DNA of 64,000 nt, taken from positions 65,077,815 through 65,141,814 of the forward strand of contig NC_134573.1 of assembly GCF_050947875.1 (NCBI RefSeq). The letters run 5' to 3'. Shown piece by piece: positions 1 through 10,729 of this stretch. The notes beneath the pieces were generated by a model. It was not told where the DNA came from and did no database searches. It saw only the letters and a list, made by a program, of their open reading frames with translations. Made by a program: the position numbers and the translations under genes. The DNA is from Dermacentor variabilis. Lineage: Eukaryota; Arthropoda; Arachnida; Ixodida; Ixodidae. Numbering within the stretch: position 1 is the stretch's first letter; the number at the start of each line of letters is the position of its first letter.

Positions 1-2
1 TC

Positions 3-389
3 CTCGACGTTTCTTTCTTCGGTGTCCCCGTGCCTTCGTCCACATCAGTGTGTGAGCAGTTCGTTTCGCGCATTGCCCGGTGTGGCGAACGTGCCCGCCT
101 CAACACCGACGCCAGTCAACAAGACTGCAAAATTCGCTATGATGCATCTCACCGTGTCGTTTCCTTCCACCCTGGAGACGAAGTGTTACTGTGGACCCCA
201 GTTCGCGCTCCTGGATTGTGCGAGAAATTTCAGTCTCGCTTTATTGAGCCCTACATTGTTCGGGAACTGACTTCGCCAGTTAACTATCGTGTCACTCCAG
301 TTGTTCCGCCTTTGGACGGCCGCCGCCGTGCCACAGAGATTGTGCATGTTTTGCGTTTAAAGCCTTTCATTCGGCATTTCCCGCCATAA
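3..389 (+). CDS. Ty3/gypsy-type polyprotein, C-terminal fragment cut by the window edge
   Basis: The frame is open from the left edge to a TAA at 387-389. It carries the sequence expected just after the integrase core: GDEVLLW, then FIEPYIVRELTSPVNYRV, which matches the GPY/F module, and ends with EIVHVLRLKPF. In gypsy-type elements this domain follows the DDE integrase core and binds DNA or chromatin. The rest of the element lies outside the window. No LTR can be identified downstream, although a purine-rich stretch at about 546-560 precedes a TGTTG. It may be the end of a full element or an orphan fragment. Confidence 0.7.
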   Translation, partial: LDVSFFGVPVPSSTSVCEQFVSRIARCGERARLNTDASQQDCKIRYDASHRVVSFHPGDEVLLWTPVRAPGLCEKFQSRFIEPYIVRELTSPVNYRVTPVVPPLDGRRRATEIVHVLRLKPFIRHFPP

Positions 390-921
390 CCAGCGGCCAG
401 GTTGGCCAGCGTCATTGTGTTCAGCGCACGAGCTGCAAAATAAACCGTTGAGGCTTAACAGCTGTCTCGCAATATATCCATCTATTTCTCCGACCACAAA
501 GCTACCTTCGTTACAATCAAGAAGCAGGAGTGGAGTGTTTCTTAAAGAAGGGAAGAATAAAATGTTGTACCTGTACATACATGTCTTGCTCGAATTATTT
601 GCCTCAGTATATAGAAAAGCCGAAGCAGCTGAAGAGCTGCACTCAAATTTCGCATTAGGAAGTAACATAATCGTCGGCATTTTTTTTTTTTTTTTTTTCA
701 CAATGAGCATTTACTGACCATTTTGGTACCCATCAGGTCAATGTCTTATAGCATGCGACGTTCGCGTCACCCGTGCGCGTCTCCCGACCTCCCCTTTCTT
801 ATGGAACTGATGGACCTGCCCGCTGTTGCGCTGCGTGCATGGGACAGCACCGACTGTGGTTTTGTTGTTGCTTGTCGTCTGCGTGCGCATCAAGCATATC
901 GGTGTTTCTTTCGGTTCATTC
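390..921. other. No gene seen; 19-bp poly-T run at 680-698
   Basis: No coding similarity is visible on either strand. The T run at 680-698 could be the poly-A tail of a minus-strand retro-insertion, but no element body is recognisable beside it. Confidence 0.5.
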
Positions 922-1806
922 ATGCAAGTTCCCACCGCCAGAAAGGAGATAAATGACGGCAACGGCAAATGGAAGCACAAAACGATATCAGTCAAGCAGA
1001 AGGTGGTTATGCCGAAAGGCGTCGAGTCTGGCATAAAGAAGAAAAAAGTGGCCGAAGATTTCGGCATAGCGTTGAGCAGGCTGACGACGATTTTGAGCAG
1101 CAAAGAAGCTGTCACCGGTGCTGTTGCACGTGACGTAAAAGGCGACCGAAAGAAGCTGCGAGCCCCCACTTTTGAAGCTGTAGAGAAGGTGGTCTTCAAG
1201 TGGTTTTTGGACGCAAGAGCAAGCAGCACTCCTCCGAGTGGGGCACTGTTGCAGCGCAAAGCGAGGGACTTTGCGTGCATCATGGGGCACGACTATTTTG
1301 TGCCAAGTGTCGGCTGGCTGCACGATTTCAAGGAGCGCCACGACATTGTCGACAGGGCTGTCAGCAGGGAAGTGCAGTCTGTCGACCACGAAGCTGCAAT
1401 GGCTTGGGTGCAGGCAAACATTGGACAGCTGCTAGAAAAATACAGTGCCAAGGATTTGTTCAACGCGGATGAGACCGCACTGCTCTACCAGTTGCTGCTG
1501 CAAAAAACCTTGGACCTCAAAGGTGGACGCTGCCAGGACGGTAAGCAGATCAAGGTCCACGTGACCATATTGCTTTGTGCCAACATGGATGGGTTGGAAT
1601 AGGTGCCGGCCCTCGTGGTCGGCAAAAGTGCATCACCACAATGCTGTAAAGGCGAACAAAAGCTCCAACTGAGTTATGTGTAGGCTTGGATGACGGGAGA
1701 AATTTTCACACAATGGCTGCGGGAGTGGGACGAGCGGCTGGGCAAGCAGAAGCGGAAGATATACCTCGTACAGCGCAGCCCACCACATTACCGCTGTAAT
1801 GACTGA
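922..1806 (+). pseudogene. Tigger/pogo-family transposase, decayed
   Basis: The frame reads through an N-terminal pogo/CENP-B-like helix-turn-helix (ESGIKKKKVAEDFGIALS, then LTTIL), a second HTH with FACIMGHDYF and GWLHDFKERH, and the start of the DDE_1 core with the first catalytic Asp in FNADETALLY. Two in-frame TAG stops (1600-1602 and 1681-1683) interrupt recognisable family sequence: PALVVGKS and CCKG before the second stop, AWMTGEIFTQWL and WDERLGKQKRKIYLV after it. The Asp expected in the LVDNCPxH motif is gone (QRSPPH). The ATG at 922 is in frame, but the true start is uncertain. No terminal inverted repeats are visible. The protein cannot be active. The assignment is confident because motif order and spacing match Tigger proteins. 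Confidence 0.85.
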
Positions 1807-2230
1807 GTACACCAGTAGCCTTCGAGTTGTGTTTTCCATGTCACTTTGGCCAGAAAGTATGAAGTTGAAAGGTAGAGTATCGTCATGACCCGCTATCAGC
1901 AACCAACAAAGCATTGATGAACCATAATCTCCTTATAATGATGCAGTAAGCAACAGCCACTAATGGAGACTGCATTTGCAAAGACGTTAGCATTGTTGTA
2001 TTCAGTTATTTCCGCAGGTTATACACGCGGATTTTTATTTTTTTCAGACAGTTGTAATTGGGGCTGTAAGTTGTACGCGGTGGCAGGTTATGCGCCCAAA
2101 AATATAGTAGTGTGATTTCTCTTAATTTTTTTTCACTTAGCATGCACCTTCCTTTTACAGCCACTAGATTTTAAGTGTTCGTTGTAACAGTACAGCGAAT
2201 TTGCATATGTTTGTTATATCTGGAGGCAGT
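1807..2230. other. No gene seen
   Basis: AT-rich sequence between the dead transposase and the TTAA element. I see no exon, RNA gene or repeat that I can name. Confidence 0.4.
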
Positions 2231-2234
2231 TTAA

Positions 2235-3571
2235 AGGGACACTAAAGGTTACTATTAAGTCAACGTAAACTGTTGAAATACCATCACAGAAACCTCGAAA
2301 CGCTTGTTTCGTGCCAAGGAGAGACTTATTTTAAGAGAAAATGCGTTCTGAAGCGTCCGCGTACCTCTAGCCCAGTTCAAATCGCCCGCCCTCCGATCGA
2401 GGAGTACTGACATCATGGTCTCATAGTGACGTTGCGCCATCGGTGAGTAGAACGGCGTCCGCAGACGGCGCTACGGCTTTTCTGCGCAAAACGCGAACGC
2501 GCGGCCAGAAACAGAGCCAAGACAGAGCCGACAGCAGAGCGAAATCGGGAGTATGGTGGCTAGCGGAAGGAGAAACGAATTACGTCCCACATTACGTCCC
2601 ACGGCACACGGAGAGTCCGTTTTCGTTAAACTATAGGCTGCGGCGAGCTCGCAGTGTGGTCGGCGTGGTCTGTGAGAAGCGACGAGCCTTTTCGCACTCG
2701 CAACAGGGCATAAAAATGTGCGAATCGACGCAAAACTCGGCCTAGAAACGTGCTTCGCCACAGCCAGGGCTCAATACGACCCAAGCTGGCACGACCCAGA
2801 TGTCGTTTCCCGCACCGCCACCAGGCGCCGCTACTATGCCTCAAACTCCAGCGCAAGACGCCCATAAGCTGGTCCTTCATTCTATGACGCTAACTTCGAC
2901 GCTCGTCGCAATGGACCCTGACACCTACAGATTGGCTCGCGATGGTGGGCTCAACTTCAGCGATTTGAGCACCGACGAGCGCGACCTGCTGCTGAGGGCT
3001 CGCACTGCCGCGTCGTTGCGTACTACGACGGCGGCCTCGACACCGGCTCTCCGGAGCGGGAAAGCAACGAGGGCTTCCCGCGACATCACATGGACGTGGC
3101 ATTTTCGCTGGTTGTTCCAAATGAAAGTTTCGCGAGCCAGCAGAACCCTCACAGCACGACGCGATAACGAAACTACTGAAACTCCAAAGCGTGCGCGGCG
3201 CAGAGTCGCGCGCGCAGAGTCGAGCGAAAACGAAACCTTTCGAACACTCATATTACTGAAGGGTAACGTCAAAATGTTATTTTTTCTTAGAATCGAATAG
3301 ACGTAGACAAGTAGCATTTTTTTCCGTCTTATAATCGAATGAAATGATATTTTTAATACGAGTAGTTGAGTATTAGTAACACAAATTATGAGGAGTCCTT
3401 TCGTCACCGGGCTAGTACCGGAATGTCGCTGGGGGGTCTCAAATCGTGTCATGCATTTACCTCAATTTCTCGGTTACTAAAGCTCTGTTCGCGATTACAT
3501 TGACGCCTTAGACGTTCTAGAACATTGCTCTACCACTTTAACTTGAGTTTCTGGTAACCTTTAGTGTCCCT
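2235..3571. mobile_element. Non-autonomous DNA transposon with TTAA target sites, 1.34 kb
   Basis: The ends are perfect 18-bp inverted repeats, AGGGACACTAAAGGTTAC at 2235-2252 and its complement at 3554-3571. They are flanked by TTAA at 2231-2234 and 3572-3575. TTAA duplications are the hallmark of piggyBac-type transposition. No transposase is encoded. Internal open frames (2443-2745, 2800-3300, both +) show no recognisable domain, and I take them as chance frames in a GC-rich core. The AGGGACAC end is a common theme in tick genomes (recollection, not searched). Confidence 0.8.
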
Positions 3572-3888
3572 TTAAATAGGTAAGGTCGTAAAATCATATG
3601 TTCACTGAAATGTGGTAGTAATGCATAGCCGATAAATTGTTTTATCTGGAATCATTATGAGTGAGTAGTTCTGTATGCCTAATTCTTGTAAGTTCCACAT
3701 CCTCCAAAATTAGGAAAAAGAATTGCGGGTGTTGGATGAGTAAATGGTATAATAATGTGATGTTGTATCGCATATTTTAGACAACAATGCTCCTTAACCT
3801 ATAAGATCATAAGAGCCTACCTGGCGCTGGCTCACACTCTTAGGGCTAGATCAAGTAAACATATACACCCAAGTTAGTGGACAAATTG

Positions 3889-4140
3889 ATAGCCGTCATT
3901 GTAGCACAATTGGTAGTGCAACGCATGCATAACGCAGAGGTTGTGCGTTTGGCTCCTGCCGGCGACAAGTTACCTATTTTTTTGTCTACTTTCATTCGCC
4001 TTTTCTTTGTTATTTTCTACATTCCAATTTCAACCACAGTTAATATTCCCGATGCTTCTCTTGGCTTCATTGTCTGTTGGCTTTGTGGGTCATGATTAGC
4101 AAAATCGAGCTTCTCGTTCCCCTTCTTCTCTCATTCATGA
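3889..4140 (+). mobile_element. tRNA-derived SINE
   Basis: The head resembles a tRNA: a box-A-like TAGCACAATTGGTAGTGCAA, then a degraded anticodon arm and a box-B-like GTGCGTTTGGCTCC. The rest is a T-rich body, not a mature tRNA end. The T-loop does not match a functional GTTCRANNC, so this is not a working tRNA gene. The body (CTACTTTCATTCGCC, GGCTTCATTGTCTGTTGGC) belongs to the same SINE type as the minus-strand copy at 15975-16180. Confidence 0.65.
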
Positions 4141-4928
4141 CACACCAAGCCACGCTTCACAGATGTTCCTACATTTGTTTTTCTTTGTTTCCATTCTGCA
4201 ATCAAACCCACTTATAACAAACTGGTTATGGCAGTAAAAAGAGTTGAATATATTGAGTATGATGTTTCTGATCTCAGTTGTAACAAGCTTGCATTCGTTA
4301 TGGATATGCTCTTTACCTGCAGTTGAGCACAACCCAATTGTAGGTACAAATTGTATGTCGGTGCAACAAAACCATGTAGCAACGTAGAAATGGCACAGTG
4401 ACCTGACTCAGTAGGAGCATGCATAAACAATGCAGTGGATAGAACATTAAAAATAATAAAATGCTCAACCTGGCAAAATTATGAAAAAAAGAAGGAAAGA
4501 ACCAACTGCTTGTGGCGGAGGTCTTGTGCGGGTGGCTTTATGACATTAGTCGTATGCACTTTTATATGACATAGTATGTTTGATTTGTCCGGTTAAGTCT
4601 ATTGTAAGGGATTCATTTTGTATGAATATTAACAAAATGTTCTGGACAATTTGACATTATAGAGCATGATTCACTGTACTTGAGTTCACATGTCAGGTTT
4701 GACTGCACCGGCCAGGAGCTTGCATCGTGTTTAGGGAGCCGGAAGCTAATTTGTGTGTACAAAGCTTTTGGGGACAGTTCAACATAGGTGCGTCAGTCGG
4801 AGCTGTCTTGCCCTGACTTGTTCAGAAGCTGTGCAGTCTGGTTAATACCTTGCTATCATCGTTTGTCTTGTTTTCAATTCGTTGATCATGTGACACATTT
4901 CTGCGGCCCCTGGCGACCCCTGTTGCAG
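4141..4928. other. Probable intron of the downstream host gene; nothing else seen
   Basis: AT-rich sequence leading to a pyrimidine-biased acceptor (CCCCTGTTGCAG) at 4928. The exon at 4929 begins with two bases completing a codon, so an upstream exon exists, but I could not find it in this window. Confidence 0.45.
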
Positions 4929-5112
4929 AGCCGTTTGACAGCAGCAGTGAAAGTGAGGCCTCAGATGATGAGCAGGCTAAGTATCGCAGCCGTGTTCAGG
5001 AGGTGAAAGGCAAGAAGGCTGGCCTCCAGGAACACTTTCGCACCGATCCTGGCACCGGCGAGGGTGAAGATGTCCTCCCATCAGCAGTAGCTGGCGAGAC
5101 AGGCGATGATGA
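4929..5112 (+). CDS. Host gene, fourth-from-last exon (acidic, Ser/Glu/Asp-rich)
   Basis: A 184-nt exon between a good acceptor (TTGCAG at 4923-4928) and a consensus donor (GTAAGT at 5113-5118). After two bases finishing an upstream codon it reads PFDSSSESEASDDEQAKYRS, then a Lys-rich stretch (VQEVKGKKAGLQEHF), then an acidic tail ending in GDDE. It ends with two bases, and the single leading G of the exon at 9950 restores a Glu codon, so the two splice in frame. The composition (acidic serine clusters with basic patches) resembles disordered parts of nucleolar or RNA-processing proteins, but I recognise no domain. The 5' part of the gene is outside the window or not visible. Confidence 0.75.
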
Positions 5113-5741
5113 GTAAGTGCTCAAAATAGTTTTCTGATCACTCGCTCCGGATTTCAACTCCTGGGCAAACGCATACAGATATGAAAACCTGTGAAATATG
5201 AAACCAGTGAGAGGCAGCTGAACTTTGGAAGCTGGAGGAGATGTTGAAAATGCATACCTGCTTAGCTTTACAATTTTAGGATAGTATGCCATACATTTAG
5301 AGCATATTTACAATTGTCTTTATGGGTAACCTTACAGTTTTGTATTTGATTTAGCTTTAGGGCAAAACTGGTTTCAGAAAAACACAAACAGTCGCTAACT
5401 GATTTCTCAGCCCCATTCAATTATTTGGATCTTTCTGCAACACTGCCAGTCACTCTGTACAGCCAACGTATTCAAACCAATCAGAATGCCGGCTGTTGCT
5501 ACGTGAATTTGTCATGAATAAGCTGTTACATGAATGTTTATGTTCCTGTTCATGTGTAGCTCAAATAAATTTTATCTGCGATATCAAGCACTAAGCCTGT
5601 TCACAGTTTTGCTACTGCAGAACATTTGTCAATCGCGAGTAATAAAACAAATTTTTGTATTTATCACCAAATTTCAGCATTTTCTGGCTTGGACTGCAAT
5701 ACTCTTCGGATTGTAATGTTGGCAGCTCTGAATATGGTACA

Positions 5742-6020
5742 GTCAAACCTCGTTATAAAGAAGTGGATAAAATCGGCAATTTGCTTCATTATATCAAGTA
5801 TTGTTGTATTGAAATAGAACCTTTTATGCAAATAAGTACAGTCGCCAATAGATTTTTCTTACAAGGAAAGGGACCGCAGACTTTTCCGAATTATTAGGCA
5901 GTCAAAAAAAGTAAACTTGAATGACAAAACAATTAATATTGATGAATTTGGGTATCGGCAACGAATGATACAGTTTCAATCCACATCGACGATACCTTCA
6001 CACCAGCGTTGCCCGCACGG
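5742..6020 (+). mobile_element. Tigger/pogo-type MITE remnant
   Basis: It begins with CAGTCAAACCTCGTTATAAA, which is close to the terminal inverted repeat of pogo/Tigger elements, preceded by TA. The AT-rich body (CGAATTATTAGGCAGTC and following) is similar in style to the element at 8228-8944. No matching right end was found, so the end coordinate is a guess. It lies in the large intron after the exon at 4929. Confidence 0.4.
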
Positions 6021-6298
6021 GGACGACGCTATCATGAAAAGCACCAGTAATGGGGAGCAAATGCTTCGTCTGCCTCTCGCTCCAACGGGTCACCGAAACT
6101 CGAGATTATGCAATCTGCAATACTAAACGCATGGGAAGACAGCTTACATGATGCCATGCTGGCTCAGTACACCTACTGTTTGCACACACAGCACATTACC
6201 TTAAGCAGGGTGCGCAGCTGTGCATGCGCTCAGTCACACTTAGACATGTGCAGCCACGGCCACAAGGCATGCCAGAAATCGAGACATGTGCAATCTTA

Positions 6299-7833
6299 CC
6301 GTATTTATTCAAATCTAGGCCGATAGTTTTCTTTTCATTTTGATAATCGTATACCAAAGTCTTGGGTCAGCTTAGATTCAAGGTTTTTAAGAAACGTGGC
6401 AGTTTGTAATTGAAAATAATAAATATTGTACCGTGTCTCTTACTTTATGCTCCAGGCACCTTTTTGCTGTCATCGTGGTCATCGCCACACGCAGCATGAT
6501 GCATGTGTGAGTGAAAGCGCACGAGGGAAGCCGATGATCGCGGCTCAATCTAGCACGCCGTCTTTCGTTGTGCAAAAGGCCCCCGGTGGGGGGGGGGAGG
6601 GGCATTGTACTCTGGCAGCAACTGCGTATAGCACAACTGCGCCCGAGGGGCGCCCACGATCGCAGCTGAATCTCCCGCGTGCAAGGGAGGAAAGCGGAAA
6701 GGAAACATGCCGTCTTTCAATGCATGCATGGTGCTAAGGCGAAGGGACGGGGGTGCGGCGTTTTACTCTGGCAACAACTGCGCAGCTGCTGTGTGCCCTA
6801 TCTTGAAAGCGATCTGCGTAGCAGGCTGAGTCAATGGTTGCTCATACCTTTGTGCGTGCTGTGTTCTCGCCGCTCAGTTTGCATTGAAGCGAATGTTTGC
6901 ATGTTTGTATGGCCAATAAAACTACTATCCTTACTTCGTGTGGCTGTCATAGCTGTCTACTGTAAGGATTGGGAGGTCAATCCCACTGCTCGTAACCCGT
7001 TGTCAAGATTGCAGTCGGGCATGAATTAGATGGTAGCTAGCCCATGTCGTCGTCCAACTTATCCACGCTGAGGACGTTGTTGTAGGCAAGGACTGCTTCT
7101 TATCGAGAATGAGGAATGTGGGTTTATTTACAGTATCTAAATAAGGACGTTACAGTTCATCAGTCTAACATAACTGCACGAGAAAGTACACTGAGCAGCC
7201 GCACAACAGCGGTTTATGAACATGCAGTCCTCCCTCGATCTCTAGGTGAGGGAAACGTTCGATCAGTAGACGTAGCAAGCCGCCTTTGAGCGGGAGGGCA
7301 CAAACACACACTTCCGCACCGGTTTCACGGACCCCACCGAGGCCAGACGGTTTTCGCGGAACTCAAGGCTTACATCAGGAACGGTGCGTGGGAAGGGGCC
7401 TCCAACTACGTTCCCTCGGGACCTCCCTTGCTCACAGCAGACCGGGTCGGCGGTGGTGTGTTCCGTCACAAAGCCTGGTTCATCGAACTCATCTCGGCAA
7501 TCCCGCGACGCAGAGTGGCGGACGCAGCGCATTGTCCTTGGTACACAGTAGACTTAGTGACGCCGTTTGGCTAGAGGATGATGGTGGCTTTCCAGGAAAA
7601 GTCGACGCCACTGTTGCAACTGGCTGGCAAAACTCGCACCTCAGCGGGCCGTTCATAACACTACACCTTTGCTATCGCAATCGATGGTTCGCATTTCGGG
7701 TGAAACTGACGTTTTTAGAGGTGGCCAAGAAGAAAAGAACACGCAGAATTTCACCCTGCATAACGAACGCGCCCCCCAACTTTGCGCATATTTTTCGGGA
7801 AGAAAAGTGCATCTATTATGCGAATAAATACGG
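6299..7833. mobile_element. DNA transposon with TA target duplication and CCGTATTTATTC ends
   Basis: The 12-bp ends are perfect inverted repeats: CCGTATTTATTC at 6299-6310 and GAATAAATACGG at 7822-7833. Each is flanked by TA (6297-6298, 7834-7835), as for Tc1/mariner-like or related TA-targeting elements. The right end continues into the typical ATAATAGATGCACTTTTCTT sequence (minus strand). The interior has no transposase. It holds an imperfect direct duplication (ACTCTGGCAGCAACTGCG near 6610, ACTCTGGCAACAACTGCG near 6765) and a possible LTR fragment at about 7043-7660. The whole element lies in an intron of the host gene. Confidence 0.65.
7043..7660 (-). mobile_element. Possible solo LTR inside the TA-flanked element
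   Basis: The block begins TGTCGTCGTCCAAC and ends GTTCATAACA, fitting TG...CA LTR termini. On the minus strand it starts TGTTATGAAC. Its GC-rich body with AGTAGAC and CAAGCCGCC differs from the surrounding AT-rich intron. I could not find a convincing target duplication, so this is tentative. Confidence 0.3.
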
Positions 7834-7975
7834 TATGTGCTGGAGTGGGGGTTAGCCTGACTGTTTGCCTGACATGCTACTCCAGGTGCTGGGTGATGAT
7901 TATGATTTGTACAGTGATAAACACTTGACAGCACATACATTCCCCCACCCACACACATATACACTATAGAGATAT

Positions 7976-8227
7976 TTACAAAGCTTCATTAAGGCTCGTG
8001 GCCGGCAAGAACGTGGCCTGCAAGAATGCGCAGGTGGGGTTCTGCCATTGTATGAGAATGTGCCGCAGTTCCAAGCTCAAGTCCCATTGCAGATGTAGTG
8101 CCCCCTTCAAAGACTGTCTCTCTGACACGTAACGGCAGCAGTTGCAAAGAACAGGTTGCAGGTCTTCAGGGGCATTACATTCAGAGCACATTGGCGAGTC
8201 CATCTGTTGCATCTTGCACATGATGAA
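7976..8227 (-). pseudogene. LINE ORF2 3' end (C-terminal Cys-rich module)
   Basis: The minus-strand frame reads CKMQQMDSPMCSECNAPEDL, then VLCNCCRYVSERQSLKG. This has the C-x2-C...H/C layout of the zinc-like module found at the C-terminus of RNase H-bearing LINEs (I/R1-like). It stops at 7976-7978. It continues the LINE fragment at 8945-9367: the upstream piece ends at RLNVAYTNYNKILF and this one begins at MCKMQQMD, which are adjacent in that family. The two were split by an insertion. Confidence 0.6.
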
Positions 8228-8944
8228 TGACGGTAAAACCTCGTGGGACCGGGAAAAAAAACGTCCGAATCTCAAAATACCGAGAGTATCAAGAAAACAC
8301 TTAATACAGTTTTACACAGTTTTATTTACTGGATTAATCTGCAAATCCTGTTTATGTTTTGCACAAAAGCAATGCGGAAGCTGCACTTCTCTTCATCATT
8401 ACTGATTAGCGCTCGCAGCGTGAAGGCCTTGGGACTTCCTTTACAGCGGAGCCACAGCACGTGTCTTCATCTGAGAGCCATTTTTCACTACCACCTGCAC
8501 ATCCCAATTATTTTTTGGTCAGTGTCGCCACCCATCGCAATGTAGAGTGTGCTCTTCATCCTCGACAGCCTTCCACTCAGTAAAAACGAAACTACCCTTT
8601 GCCGCAACTGTGGCGAAACCGCAGTCGCTATTGACGCAACTGTGGATGGTGACTACGCAGTCATAAATGCTTTAAAGGCACAAATAGGCACGAAGCATTC
8701 TGGCATTGTCATTCACGCACGATTTCCACTGATGACCATGGCGATGCGAACTCCGCCGTTTCTGCTCTTTTGTGTAGCACATTTGCGGTGCGCGCCGAGC
8801 TTCGAGAGTTGTCCAAATTAACCAATATGTGGCCAAATACATCCAAAGTAATGAGAGTTTAATTGCATTAAATAATGCATATGCCTGCTGGGACGAAAGA
8901 ATGAGTACCAATTGTCCGGTTTTCAGAAATAACGAGGGCTGAAT
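8228..8944. mobile_element. Tigger/pogo-like MITE splitting a LINE
   Basis: The left end (GGTAAAACCTCGTGGGACCG) and the complement of the right end (CAGCCCTCGTTATTTCTGAA) both resemble the CAGT-AAACCTCGTTATAAC termini of Tigger elements. The block interrupts a minus-strand LINE reading frame that resumes on the other side. No transposase is visible and the ends are decayed, so the boundaries are accurate only to about 10 bp. Confidence 0.45.
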
Positions 8945-9367
8945 AAACAAGATTTTATTGTAGTTTGTGTAGGCCACATTGAGTCTGATGCAGTGTAGGC
9001 ATGTTTGGTCTTGTTTATTGAGGCCTCGCAGCATGTAGAAGTCGCACGATGGATGAATTTTGTGTAGGGGTACAAACTGATGGCTTGCATCTGTCGAGAG
9101 GGATCACTAGAAGCACCAAGCGCATGCAGATACCAGTGTTGCCATGTCTTTTCTTGAGAAAGGAATCTGAACCATTTCTCTTGAAGTGTCGTGTCCAGCT
9201 TCGGCAGCACGGTCAGCCTGGACATTGCCTCGTATTCCACAGTGGGCTGGTAACCACTGCAGCACAGTGCGGTGATGCAGTTTGCAAGTTTTATTGCCTA
9301 GGCAACTCATGTCCATGACAAGTTGTTCCTGCATGCGTGGAGACTTCAGGGAGACAGGAGATGACAT
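8945..9367 (-). pseudogene. LINE ORF2 fragment, end of RNase H domain
   Basis: The minus frame contains VLQWLPAHCGIRGNVQADRA, the last catalytic-block motif of the RNase H domain of non-LTR retrotransposons (WVPGHxGIxGNExAD type). It continues with FSRKDM and, after a frame change, GLNKQDQTCLHCIRLNVAYT. It is 5' truncated near 9367 and frameshifted, and its 3' continuation is at 7976-8227. It lies in antisense orientation inside the host-gene intron. Confidence 0.65.
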
Positions 9368-9370
9368 GTG

Positions 9371-9949
9371 TTCGGTACATTCACTATCCCCTAAGCTCCA
9401 TCAAGAGAAACGCTGCCACTAAATGGGTTGTTTTTGGGTCACCATAGGGGTCAGGAGTGTGCATGCTGACTAATCAAGTTCAAATCCATTGAAGGCTAAA
9501 TTTAGGATCGAAATAACAGGCCCATAGAAATGCATAGGCACTGCCTAGGACCTTCCTTCGGGATCACATTAACCAGAGTCAAAGTAATGAAAGTCTACCA
9601 TATATATATATAACAACTGATCATGATCTGCTCCGGACCACTATCAGTTGCACTTTGCTCCTTGAAGAGGCAGGATGCGTCATGTGAGCTCCTGAACAAC
9701 GCTTTGCAATGTGTTGAACACGGCTTAAATCATGGATCTGGGACCTCAAAGAGGTGCGACGTAATGCGAACACATTTCTCTCACAGATACCATTAAATGT
9801 CCACTGAATTTATTTGTTACTTGTTTAATATAACTCTGGGTAACTGTGTGCATCTATGATCATCTTTGTCAAAATCATTGTTAAACTTTTTGCATATGTG
9901 ATCTCTACATGGCAGAAGCGTATCATGTGGTTGAGCAAATGTTGTGCAG
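9371..9949. other. Intron sequence; short (TA)n at about 9600-9612
   Basis: No exon or repeat family is recognised. The run ends at the acceptor (TTGTGCAG) of the exon at 9950. Confidence 0.45.
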
Positions 9950-10053
9950 GGGTCCCATGAGCGACATGTTCCGGAGGATGGACGACCACCGTTTTGCGAC
10001 TGTTGTGGACCGGCCCCTGTTTTTCTTTGTTCCTGGTGATCGCCGCCTCCTTG
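9950..10053 (+). CDS. Host gene, third-from-last exon
   Basis: A 104-nt exon flanked by AG at 9948-9949 and donor GTGAGT at 10054-10059. The first G completes Glu with the previous exon. It then reads GPMSDMFRRMDDHRF, ATVVDRPLFFFVPGD, RRLL and ends with a single G that the next exon turns into Glu. An aromatic run (PLFFFVPGD) next to basic residues suggests a structured, conserved C-terminal segment. I think of the C-terminus of nucleolar protein 8 (NOL8), but that is an unverified recollection. The intervening intron is about 4.8 kb and full of transposons. Confidence 0.75.
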
Positions 10054-10334
10054 GTGAGTCTATCCTGGCTTGTCTGTCACGATAGAGTTGTACATACAAG
10101 TTGAGAAAAATATATTTCGATGGTGTCTACATTCGTCACTTTTTGTTTGTGTGCTATAAAGTGAAGCTAATAGAATGCACTAAGGATGAGTGTGATATTG
10201 TCTTTGTAAACAGCAGTTGCCTCATTCCCCTTGTGTGAGAACTACTAAGCTCTAAGCCTTGATGGACTGCCGTCAGTATTGTCACAATGTACTGAAGCAC
10301 AGTTGCTACCAAAAAAATCTAATAGAGAATTTAA

Positions 10335-10725
10335 AGGGACCCAAAGAGAAAAATGTTTTCGCCTGTGTTAGTAAATTACCCTTCCACAATACATACCAGG
10401 AACACCACTCCGGGAGGCTCAGTAAGCCAGGAAGGGCACAGAAAGGCCGTATCAGCTCACCATGACGTCGTGAGTTCAGGCAGAGTTTCCCAGGGCCTAG
10501 TTCTTTATTGTTGAAAATGGGCTGCACTGTGTTTTAACAGAGCCATACATTGAATATGGTAAGTTTCTGGACCTTTCATTGAGTCAACATGGCCCAAATA
10601 CTAACAGAAATAGAAAAAGAAATAGAGAAAGAACAGAAGAAATATTATGAAATTAGCAGTAATAAGAGGTTTCAAATAATACTTTATCCATCTGAACTGA
10701 TTTAGTGTTTCTCATCAGTGTCCCT
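10335..10725. mobile_element. Short TTAA-flanked MITE, 391 bp
   Basis: The ends AGGGAC (10335-10340) and GTCCCT (10720-10725) are inverted and flanked by TTAA at 10331-10334 and 10726-10729. They match the first six bases of the 18-bp ends of the element at 2235-3571, so it is probably a related, internally different TTAA element. It is non-coding and sits in the intron after the exon at 9950. Confidence 0.7.
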
Positions 10726-10729
10726 TTAA

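Noticed and set aside
2443..3300. Two plus-strand frames inside the TTAA element as genes
   Set aside because: No recognisable domain, and they lie in a GC-rich non-autonomous element. They may be chance frames.
3889..3965. Functional tRNA gene
   Set aside because: Only box-like motifs are present; the T-loop is wrong and the sequence continues into a SINE body.
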